DNA from: Edolisoma coerulescens
Taxonomy: Eukaryota; Chordata; Aves; Passeriformes; Campephagidae
Assembly: GCA_013397115.1 (NCBI GenBank)
Contig: VWZW01001234.1
Location: 84,222 to 148,221, forward strand
DNA: 64,000 nucleotides
Reading direction: 5' to 3'
The position numbers were made by a program, and so were the translations under genes. Below the pieces are notes generated by a model that was not told where the DNA came from, made no database searches, and saw only the letters and a list, made by a program, of their open reading frames with translations. Shown here in pieces: positions 24,016-36,000 of this stretch. Numbering within the stretch: the stretch's first letter is position 1; the number at the start of each line of letters is the position of its first letter.

Positions 24016-27000
24016 GTAGGAATTCACAGTCCCATCCTTTCGTGCAGTGCCCAGCTTCATCCTGAAGCTTCACCGGGGGCGTGAGCAGCGAATCCATGCT
24101 CCTGAATCACTCCTTGCTCCTTCCTTTTCCCTCTCTTTGTCTCTCACGTCCGTGCTGACCATCACCGCATTGTCTCTCACGAAGCAGGACTTTATTCCTG
24201 CAGGAATTTGTTGCTTGATGGGAAATTATGATAAAGGTGGGGGAAGAACAACCCTGAGCACTGCTAAATGTTGGGAAAGGTCAGGGTTGGTGTCTCAAAG
24301 CCAGAGAAAACCCACTGAGCAAAGTTTCAGAGGAGGGATGAGGCGGGAAGTCCAGCACGTCACCTTTTGTGCAGAGCCTTGCGCAGGTGCAAGGGAGGCA
24401 GGTGCCTCGCCTGCCCCGAGGTTTGCTCCCAGTTTAAGGCTCCAAGGTCTCCAAGATCCAAACCTCCCATGGTTAGGGCAGGTGGAGCCTGGGCATGGCC
24501 TTCAAACCCACCTGGGAAAGCCGTTCTTGGCTAACACGACCGGAACAAGCTCAGCCTTGGAGAGCCCTGGGCACTGCCGTGACCGGCCTTGCATCCTGGA
24601 GGAAGGAACTGGAAACGCTGGATTTTAGGCAGGTGGAGGCTGTGAACTCTGCCTGGCTTTGCGTAGCACTAGAGGGCACAACAGCCCCAGGCAAAACCTG
24701 AGATTCCTGGGAAAAAGCACCTTCCAGGAGCAGGCCAGCAGCTGCGTTTGGTGCCCCTGAGGAGCCTTTCTGCTGTACCTGACCCATAGGATAAGGGACT
24801 TCTCTGTGTCTTCCATTTACCGGGCCTTTCTTAGAGTCATAGGGGTTGGGAGGTTCCCAAAAGCCCAGCTCATTCCAGCCCCATGCCATTGGCAGGGACA
24901 CCTTCCACTGGCCCAGGTTAATCCAAGCCCTGTCCGAGCTGGCCTTGGAATTATCCTGGTGTTCCATTTTTCCTGCTGCCACACCTGGCTGTAGCTCATT
25001 CCTGAACCACAGATCTCAGCCCCCAATCCCCCACATGCTTCAACATCTTTCTCTTTTCTTTGTCTTCTTTCACTTCTCTCTCTTCTTCTTTCCTTCTCTA
25101 TGCCAACCTTGCTATTTTATCTTTTTCTCTTTCCCCTCCCTTTCCTAATTTCCTGTGCCTTAGGGATTTTTCTTCCATCCTCTCTGTGGGTGCAGCTGAA
25201 TATCTTCTTCCTCAGTGCACACCTGGCCTGTTCATCTTTGGGAAGTGGCTGATGTCCACTTGCCCTCCAGGCACCTTGTCAAGAAGGGTTTGTGGAGGTG
25301 CTGCCTTCCAGCCACAAACGAAGCCACTGCAACTTGAGGGAAGGCTTTATATCTGCTGTGCCCCCTCACACACCAGCTCAGACAGAAATTCAGGTGTCCC
25401 CAAGACTTCCATCACTGCTGAAAACATTGGAAAACCAGGAATGAGCATGGATAATTCAGGGCCTGTTCTAAGCTCAAGAAAATGAAAAGGGTTTGTGGTA
25501 TATTCCTATTTTTCCATAAGGATCCCTGTTTGTTTACATTCCTCTTAAATCAGCTGTACAAGGCATTCACTTGCCTGGAATAATCCCAGAGTGGGAAGTG
25601 ACTAAAGAAACGGTGAGGGAGCCAAAAATGGAAAAATTACTGGAGCCCCAGCTCCTCTGGGAGCAGGGAATCACTGCAGGGAGAGGGAAGGGGAGATGGG
25701 GGAGAGAAGGAAGGAAGGAAGGAAGGAAGGAAGGAAGGAAGGAAGGAAGGAAGGAAGGATGATTCAAAATAGGAGAGGAGAACAGAGACACAGTCATCTA
25801 GCAAAGACATACCGAAAAGGAAGTTCTGACTGGTCTTCACATCTTTGAATATTATTTGGGGCCAGGATTCGCTCTGTGCCCGAAGGAGCTCCCGCGTGGG
25901 CCGGTGTCACCCTTGGATGGGATGAAAATCAAGACAAATGATAAATTTTGCAAGCGATCCATTGCCCAGCCCACAGCTAACACAGAGCCCACGGAGATTC
26001 CCCTCCCAGAGCCAGGAGGATTTCCATTTTCCAGGGAGTTGCCTGCCTGTCTGCACTTGGACTTCGGAAGTACCCCGGCCTTGGCAGCGGGACGCTGCAT
26101 TATCCTGATGGATCCGTGGGGAGCTGATGGGAAGGAGGGTGTCTGCCTCAAGGGTCATTCCCAGAGAAGGGGTTGGTTTGATCCACGTTTAAAAACCGGC
26201 AGCTGAACCTTCCTTTTCTTTTTCTCCATGGCAGGAAAATGGGCAGAGGAAATACGGGGGACCACCACCGGGCTGGGATGGCCCTCCACCGGAGAGGGGC
26301 TGTGAGATCTTCATCGGGAAGCTGCCCCGAGACCTCTTTGAGGATGAGCTTATCCCTCTCTGTGAAAAGGTGGGACTCGATGGCAGCTGGTGAGTTAGCG
26401 ATGGCCAGAGCTGCATTTCAGGGCTGGCCTGAGCTGATCCCAAGGCCAGGCTGGGCAGGGCTTGGGGCAATCTGGTCAGTGGAAGGCGTCCCTGCCCATG
26501 GAACTGGAACTGGGGGGGTTTTCGGGTCCCAGTCCTCTTTAACCACTCCCACCTTGCTGATAAATCCCTCTCCCTCGGCAGATTGGCAAAATCTATGAGA
26601 TGAGGATGATGATGGACTTCAATGGCAACAACAGGGGCTACGCCTTTGTGACCTTCTCCAATAAACAGGAGGCCAAGAATGCAATAAAGACACTCAATAA
26701 TTATGAAATCAGGTGAGCGGGGCGAACACCCTCACAGCAACTTTAGATCACATACATCTCTCTATTCCGGCATGGAAGGGATATTTTTCCTGGTAGCCCA
26801 GAGCAAGGTTATTTAGGTCCCTGAGTTTTGAGGAGAAATCTCCTCCTGTCTCCCTGTGCTCAATAAAGTCAACATCTTTCACAGGAAATTTCTTCCTCAC
26901 AAAAAAACAACCAAAAAAATCTATCAGAACATTGGAAAAAACATTCTGCTTTGGATCAAATTAACTTTCCCCTAACCAGCGCTGTTTATTATGTTCCTCT

Positions 27001-30000
27001 CAGGTTGTTTGTTGTTGATTCATTCTATTCACAGTCTCCCTTGTGACAGATCCTGCAGATATGTTCTAGGAGATGGAGCTATTGCAAAAAAAATGGTGAA
27101 ATAGGATGGAAACCAATTGGCAAAACGGTGCCATTTCCTAATAGAAAAGAACAGCAAAAGCCCTCATGTTTGTGACTAAAAATTGGGAACAAGCAGCCAG
27201 AAATCAACAACAGATGGGCCCATCAGTACGTGTCGGTTGGATTTCAACCACACTAAATGTTTTTTGCCAGTTCAAAGTGGGATGAGTTGATGCCTTTGCT
27301 TAAAAACCTTTTGGGATAAACCATTCTGGCAATTGTATGGCTTTTTTAATAAAAAAAAGATGGGTGGTGAACTGCTCTGAGCAGCTCACAAGGCACATGG
27401 AGGGCTTGGAGATGTCATTTGTAGCAGAGGTTGGAAGGTCTTAGGGATCAGGCTGCATCCACCTCCACCTCCTCCACTTCCTTCCCTGGTTCTAAAGACT
27501 CCTCTGAAGAAGTTTTGTACTTCTCCAGACCTTTAAGGGATAGTTTGACCCCGTAGTGGTGAATAAAGGAATTTTTTACTTTGGGGTCTTCACAACAGCT
27601 GGCATCAGCGAGTCCCCGAGTGGTGCCTCTCCATGATAAGGGATTTCCTTTCCCCAGACCCTCAGTCAGGAGGCGAGTGGGAAGCCACAAGCCACTGGTG
27701 AACACAACAAGTCCTGGCTGATACTGGTGGCAACACAGGGACGTGGGGTGGGGGTGCAGTTGCCCAGTGGCAGCAAAAGGGAGAATCCCAGGAAGGAAAA
27801 GCAAAATCTGGCTTTGGTTTCTCCCTCAAATCCTTCATTCCAGCTGTGCTGCCTGACTTTGATGTCAGGTTTAGCAGAGTGGCAGCTTTTGCACCGAGCA
27901 AGGCCGCTGGAATATCCCAAAGAACAGCTGACACCAAAGCCTTGTGTTTGGCCTTGTGTTTTGGGACAGAAGAGGAGCTTTGCTTTAACCTTCCCCTCTC
28001 TTGGCTCCTGACCCCTGACAGAGCAGCTCTGTGGTTGCAGGAACGGGAGGCTCCTGGGGGTGTGTGCCAGCGTGGACAACTGCCGCCTGTTCGTGGGGGG
28101 CATCCCCAAAACCAAGAAGAGGGAGGAAATCCTGGCGGAGATGAAGAAGGTCACGGACGGCGTTGTGGACGTCATCGTCTACCCCAGCGCAGCCGACAAA
28201 ACCAAAAACAGGGGCTTCGCTTTCGTGGAGTACGAGAGCCACCGGGCAGCAGCCATGGCCAGGAGGAAGCTGCTCCCAGGTCAGCAGGGGTGGGAGGGTG
28301 GCTTCAGCCCAGGGGTCACCTCGTGCCGTGGTGACAACGTCTCCAGGGGAGCCGGGAACCCGAGGAAGCGAACGTGGCTGCGTTTTCTGCCCTCAGAGAG
28401 CAGTTTTCTGCTAGAGACACCCCGAGCCGGGAGGTTCCCCAGCACACCATGGGGTGCAGGGTGTGGGACCACGCTGATGATCCGTGCTCAGGAGCTTGGG
28501 TCCATGGAAAATGCAGCCAGCTGGATTTAGCTGCGTGTATCCATCCAGCTCTGCTGTGGGATGTGCTTGGTCCTGTGCTTGCCTTGGGTTAAACACAAAA
28601 TGCAGCCTCAGTTATGGCCTCTCAGGGAGAATCACTCAGGAAGGCATCCAAGAGCCGGTTCAGGCTGGAGAGTGGACTGGAAATTGATATTTTGGCAAAA
28701 AAAAACTTGGAACGAGGAATTGCTTTAGAGTAAATCACTGGAATTCAGCACTGGGGGACAGCCAAAGAGCGTTGTGAGGGAGAAAGAGGTTTAGCAGGTA
28801 TTAGGTGAAGAAGTCACTGAACTTGAAGTGCATTTGCAGGGATTTCACCAATTTTCTCTTGCTTTCCTATGCTCCTGCACTGCCCTGTTGAACACAGCTC
28901 ACATGCTGGTGGAAGCATCCAACAAACCTTGGGGTTTGAGATTTGCTCATAACCACCAACCTTCTTTCACCTGTTTTATACAACAGCCCATGAAATATCC
29001 TGCCCAATTTAAATTCTTTTTTTTTCTTATTGTGAAAAAAAAGGAAACACGACTTGGAGCAATGAACTCACTTTGCTGTTGGGAGATAGCTCACATTGAC
29101 AATTTTTCCTTTTATTTTGCGTTTTCTGCTTCAGTTTAAGCATCTCCCTGATGGTGGGAGCACTTCCTGTGCTTCAGCACGACTTTTCCATGGATTTTAT
29201 GAGGAAAAGAAAGGCAGGAGCAGGCAGAGCACTTAAAATCCTGAGCAAAGACAGCGAGGCAGATGGAAGGAACTCAGAGCCCTGAGCAGACATGTGCAAT
29301 GCATGAGGGATTTCCAGTTTAGGGACATCTCAGTAAACAATTCAGGGAATTCCAGAGGCATGAGCAGGACCCAGAGTCTTCTGATGTCTCAAGCATACGG
29401 CAGGAACTGGAAAAAAGTTCCAAGCCAGAGCTGAACGTGTCTCCAGCTGATGTGACATGGAATATCATTATCCAGATGCTTCCTTTAAACTGAACCTCGC
29501 TGCTCTTTGAGGGAGCTCTGTAGAGGAAGTGCTCAAAAAGGGAGAGTTTTTATAAAAAATTCACTCTTGTCCTGTCTCCTGGCTAAACAAGAGGGTGGAG
29601 ATAGACGGGGTCTCAGCGAGAGGCACCAAGCTGAGCTCCTTGCTGCAAGTCAACCAGTTCATTATTTCCACCCTTGGACTGAACACAGCAACTGAGAAAG
29701 GGGCACAGCCCCGTGAGCAGCCCTGCCTTTGGCTCTGGCGCTGACAGCTCAGACCTGTGCAGTGCTGAGAGCTGAACAGCAGCTCAGCCTCGCTCCACGA
29801 GTCCCAGCTCATTCACGAGGGGTTGGCACCCTTCCATTTGGTCTGATCATTTACACTTCCAATCAGCCTCCAGATTCTATCCTCAGCCTCTCATTTTGGA
29901 GCTCCCACCCCTTCTTGAACGGGTTGTCCGAGCAGAGATGCCTTTTTAGATCTGGCAAAGAGTGTTTTGCAGGATTTTTGTTGTCCCCTCAGCTGCAAAT

Positions 30001-33000
30001 GAGTGCTTTAGGTCACTTAGAGAATCACCAGCAAGGTCTGAGCAAAAGCAGGTTTAATACAAATTTGTGAGGGCATGACAGGGTTTGATGGCAAGGGTCA
30101 CTCTAATACTTACTGTACAGATAAAGCAGACAAAGAAAAATCAGATTGAAGCAAACTAGAATGATTTGTGTGGAGACCAGGGAGGCAAAAGGGTGAGGAG
30201 GGGAAAAGGAAGGGATTCAGAGGGTTGAGTCCCGACAGAATAAACCCCCTTGCCAAACTCAGCCTCAGACTGGCTCGACAGTTTAAGTCTAAATGGTTTA
30301 TTATTCATAACAATCTAATCATGGTTCATTATTCATAACAATATCTAATCAGCTCAACACTAGCAGCTCTCAATAAACTGACTAATTTAACACCTCTAAA
30401 GCGATTCAGTAGAATTTTCTGTAAGCACAACAGAGCCATAAATCCGACTTAACCAAAATTTAACTTAATGACACATCTGAAATGGCAGCCTTGGTAGTAC
30501 ACACACGTACAGACAGAAGGAAATGTGGACCTGTGAAAATTCCACTCGAGTTCAGTGAAAGTCTCCCACCAGGTGCCTTTGAATCTGGAGCTGATCCCTG
30601 AGGACACCTGGGGACACCAGCCCAACTCCAGCATTCAGCAATGTGATTTATTTGCTCTTTCCCTCCCTGCCCCTCAGCAGATCAGTCCAGTGAAGAGAGA
30701 GCCCCTGGTTTTATCCTCCACACCCACACCCTGGTTTATGCCCCAGGACTTTTTGTGTCCCTCCTTTCTCCTGCTGCAGCTTCACCCAAACGAATTCAAG
30801 CACACACAGAGACATCCTTGCTTTTGCTACTTTCATCCCCCTGGGACTTCAGGATCCCTGTTCTGGTATCAAGGGGATGAAACTTTGGCGGCCAAAAGGG
30901 ATTTTTATGAGTGCATGAAAATATTTCCCTTTAGGGAGCACTCCAGGGAACGCAGGCTTAAAGTGAATTACTCCATATTTTCACTTCTTTCAGTTCTGGA
31001 GGCTCCCAGAGTATTTGCAGGAGGACATTCCAAGTGTGACCATCTGCTTTTGGGATGCAGCTGATGCAGCAGCAATGCTGTGGGCTAGGAAAGCTTTTTT
31101 GGGGCCTGTTTGTAGAATTTGGCCTGTTCTGCTGTGCAGCAGAGCGTGAGCAGGGTGAGAGGAAGCAAAGCCCCAGCACTGACCCCGCCCGTTCCCTCAC
31201 AGGAAGGATCCAGCTGTGGGGACACCCCATCGCCGTGGACTGGGCAGAGCCGGAGGTGGAGGTGGATGAGGACACCATGTCCTCAGTGAAAATCCTCTAC
31301 GTGAGGAACCTCATGCTCTCCACCACCGAGGAGACCATAGAGAAGGAGTTCAACAACATCAAACCAGGTAGGGGCCCACGGGTGATGTGCCTCCTAAATA
31401 AGTGCTGCAAATGGAAATGGTTTCTGCGTTCCTAAAATGCCAAAAGGGATAAAAATAGCTGGTTTTCTGCTGGGAAATGTTCATGTGAAATGCCACAGAA
31501 ATTGTCGTGAGGCTGAAGGCTCCCACCCAAAATGCCATCCCATTAAAGGCTGTTTAATTCCCAGCTACAGCCACCATGAAGGAGGATGGAAGAGACCCAA
31601 AATGCTGCATGGGGATGCCCTGTGTCATCAACATGCTTTGGAATCATTCAGTCTTTCTTAAAAAGAGTTGGTGAAGCAGCTGGATGACTTCAGCATTCTT
31701 CTGTGGCAGGGGATGGTGATAAAAATAGAGTGATTTAATGCAAATCCTTTTTATCTGGTCTATCTAAATTCTGAATGCATTTTCATACATCTCCCCCAGT
31801 CCTCGTGTAAAATGGTGAATAATTAGTGCTTTACATTTAATTCAATATTCCTTGGTGGCGTATCTTACATGCACTTAGGGTGAGATTTTTCAAAAAAGCA
31901 GGGAGATTAGTTGGGAATAAAAATCCTGCTGGCTTTCAAAGGAGATTTTACTTCTGAGTTGCTCCAGCTTTTTAGGAAATTCCACCCAAAACCAACAAAG
32001 TAAAAATAACCCGTTTCTGCAGCTCTGCAAGCCACACAGTCCATTAGGCATTAGGAGCTGATACTTTGCAATGTGAAATCTCCTTTCATCTCATTCCTGT
32101 TAACTTCCTTCTATTAATTTTTTAAAATACACTGCAGAGCTTCGTTTTTCTTCCACTAACTTCTCATTTCTGCCCTGGACATGCCTTTCTCTGGACTAGG
32201 CTGCAGTGCAGAGATCCTCACGAGGTTTCCTTGTGTCCTTCCAGCATTTCTGGCTCATACTTTTAGCCACCATCGAGCTGTTGCAAACCCCATGTTACCC
32301 CTGAGTTAAATTTATGTTATCCCACTCTCTGAACCATTTCCTTCTTTTATTTACCCAGTTCTGCTCCCGAGCTTTGAACAAGCTCACACTCCCCAGAAAC
32401 ACATTTGTGGCCTTTTGACACTTCGGTAACAGTCATCTGCTTTGCTCCCAAGAAGTTTTCCACTATAACAACAGAAGTTCTGCATCGCCTTTCATTTTCC
32501 CTTTATCGTTTCAGTGTTCCTGTTGGAATCTTTTTAAATTTTTTTTTTAATGGACAGCTTTTATTTTGGTGGCTAAAATCAGGAATGGGTGCCTCAGAGC
32601 AGCAAAACTTTCAGCTTTGGGGAGAGAAAATGCCTTTAAAGTTCCAGTGAGATCAAAGCAGGCAGCAAGGATCTGAAATGATTCATTGCCCTGCCTTGGT
32701 TCTCTGCCTCACTCACTGAGCCACATTTCAGCACCACTTACCCGAAATTACCTTGGATCCAGGGCTTTAGGAAGCTGTCTTGACATCAACAAGCCATCCA
32801 ATAAAAAATGATCCAGAGATCCCCATGCCACAGCAATTGCCACATCCCTGAGGCCTGCACAGCCAGGACCAGGAATGCTGCCTGGGCTCCTCAAGTTGGG
32901 ATCTAGCACAAGTATCAGCCCTTAAATCCGTGCCAAATTCACAGCCTGATGACTTCTGCAGAGCTGTCTCACTGAAAGCCTTGCCCTTCCTCCCTGGGGA

Positions 33001-36000
33001 TCCCGACAAAATTCCTCCTGCCTGGCAGAGCTCCCAGCAGGAAGATTGTGCTGTCCCGGTGTGCTGGAGGGACAAGGCTCCCTCTCTGATGTCCCCTGGA
33101 TGGGCTCTCCTTGGAGCTGACCCACGGGTGGGTATCACACTTCCAGCAGAGGCAGAAGCAGGGAAGAGCAGAATTTTTGGCTCAGGATTGGTGTCCTGGA
33201 ACGCTCTCCAGGAGGCAGAAGGGGGATACTCAAAACACAGCGAGTTCATTAAAGCCTCCACTTGTAAACAAAGCATCAGCATGTAGCTCCCAGAACTGCA
33301 GGCTTGGAAAATCACCCTCTGTCCCAGAAGGACACAAAGTGCTGCTTTACCACCCCAGTGTCATTCCAAGACGTGCAGCCTGCTCGAGTTATGGGCTGGG
33401 AAAGGCTCATCTCGCCCTCTGCAGCTCCTAACGAGTCCCCCCCAACACCAAAGAAATTCCTTTTCTCCTGCATTTTTCTAAGTGCTTTTCGTGGCAACGT
33501 GACATCTCCCTGTGCACCTGTTCAGCTTCAGGAGGTAAGAAGCCAACAGAAGGGTTGTTCAGTATCCCTCAGCCGTGTTTCCAAAGGATATTTTGGGGGT
33601 TTTACAGGAGGCTGGGCTGGCTGATGTTGTGCTTCCCAAGCCACAGGAGTAGAGAAGATGAGGAATTAAAGAAATGGCTTAAGGCTGTGGCCATGGGGAA
33701 CAGGGCTAGTGGGGTTATTTTGGAGACAGACTCCTCAGTGAGGAGTTCCTGGCAGCAGAGCAGCTGACAAGGGAAAAGGAAAACTGTGGAGGATGGACTT
33801 ACAAAAGAACAAGAAGCCATTTACATTTGAATTACTTCGGGTGAATTGGGTGTAAGAAAGATTCAGGCAGGAAGAAAGATTCTCCAGGCCAAGCCCGCTC
33901 CCAGCAGGGCCAACCCTGAGCTGCAGGGTCTGACTGGGGCCATTTCCAGGTGAATTGGCGCATCCAGGGAAGCCCTGCTGACACGGGAAAGGCTGTTTCC
34001 TAGGGAGAGGCTGTTTCCTAGGGAGAGACCTGCTGGCCCATCCCTCCCAGCCCATCCCAGGGCCCTGGGCTGCTCTGTCCTGGGCAGGGCTGGCTGTTCA
34101 TTCTTCCTGAGCATCCTGAGCTGGTGTTTAGGAGAAAAGCCTCCTCGTTGTATGGCAGAAGCATCAGCTTCCCTGCAGCTGCCTCGATGCGTGTACAAAA
34201 GCAGGGAGATGGGGATCACATGGGGATGTCCCCACAGCTGGTGCATGGTCTGTCACAGAAGGGAGACACAAGACCAAAGGTGGTGTCCAACAGAACAGTT
34301 TGGACAGGAGAAAACCTCTCCAGTTGAATGGGAAACTTACTGGTGTCTGATCCCAAAACCTTCTAGTTTGTCTTGAAATGCTAAAACCTCTATTTATTGA
34401 TTTTCCTGTGGAATATACATCCAAAGAGGTAAGGGGACACTGACCTCTTTTTCTTCTACCCTTGCTCAGCCTTTCTTCTCCAGGGGCTCGTAACCTGATG
34501 GAGCTGCTCTTTCAGATCTCTGTTTTCCAACTAATCCCCCTTTCCCACTAATATTCCAATGTTTTCCACAGGTGCAGTGGAGAGAGTAAAGAAAATTAGA
34601 GACTACGCCTTTGTGCACTTTAATAAAAGAGAACACGCAGTGGAGGCCATGAAAGCCTTGAACGGGAAGGTAACGCTGCTGTAAATGTTAATTCCTGGGG
34701 CTTGGGTGCAGTGTATTATACAAAGCCACCTGCTTTATTAGCTCCATACCATCCCAGAGGTGCTATCCAAATTTTCTCTTTGCTGGTTGCTTTTATGCTC
34801 CTGAATTTGTTTTCCAGCAGTTCCCTGGTACACAAACGATTCATTTTGGCTCCTTGTGTTTGTGCTAAGTGTCTGCCCAGCTCTAGCTCAGTGCTCAGAC
34901 AAAAAAAAAGGCAGAAAAAGCTGAAAGAAGAGCTAGGAAAGGAGGGGTTACGATCCCCCATGGCTCACACTCACATCGTTGTTCCAGACTGCCAACAAAA
35001 ACACTGGCAGGGCAGCGTGTGAATGGCAAACTGGGACAAACGAGGTCAGCCCAAACATCTGCTCCAAACTGAGATGCGGATTTGCGAGGAGGCTGCTGAA
35101 TTTAGCCCTTCTCGCGCTGCATGTAATTCACTGCAAAGCCAGAGCTGTTCCCAAAGAGGTGTTAACCCCGCTCCTATTTTTAGTGCCACTGCTGTTCTCC
35201 TCGGGAGCTTACGAGCTGCTTTGCAGGGAGGCGAGGCCTTTGGGAGGCTTTGCTGAAGGAGCCGCTCCCAGCTGGGGCCAGGGCTGGGCACTCTCAGGTT
35301 AAGCCTTCACCCAGCCAGTGCCGCCTTCCACCCGTGCGAGGGAGACTCGGGGCTTTTTTTTGGGGTGGTTTCCTCCATCCTCCCATCCCGTGAGGACGTG
35401 GGGGCAGTTGCTCCACAGGTGGGATTTCCATCCAGCACTTCGGACACTCACCCCCGTGCTTGTGCCGTGCTCTCTCCCCGCCACGAAGGTGCTGGACGGG
35501 TCCCCGATCGAGGTGACGCTGGCCAAGCCGGTGGACAAGGACAGCTACGTGAGGTACACGCGCGGCACGGGCGGCAGGGCCCCGGTGCTGCAGGGGGACT
35601 ACACCTACGCCCTGGGCCACCTCTGCGACCCCGCCGCCGCCTACCTGGGCGCCCCGGTCTTCTACGCGCCCCAGGCCTACGCGGCCATCCCCAACCTGCA
35701 CTTCCCCGCCGCCAAGGGGCTCGGCACCAGGAGCATCCTCCGGCCCCCCTCCATCCGAGGTAATTCCCCTCACGCCCACGCTCGGCCACGCGTCTCCTCC
35801 AGGGATCGGGCGGCCGCTCCCCAGATGTGTGTTGAGGACATTGGCTTTGCCCCAGCTCCTGGATCTCTCTCAGAAAGGGATGGAAAACACAGGGTTTAGG
35901 CTCTGTCTTTCCCAGCTGAAAAAAAATACCCATTTTCCTGGAAAGAACTTCCAGGTTGCTGTCGCTGTCGCACCGAGAAACGGGTAGAGAAAACGACACA

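Noticed and set aside
25571..25797. Open frames of KEGR or PSFL repeats
   Set aside because: Produced by the (AAGG)n microsatellite.
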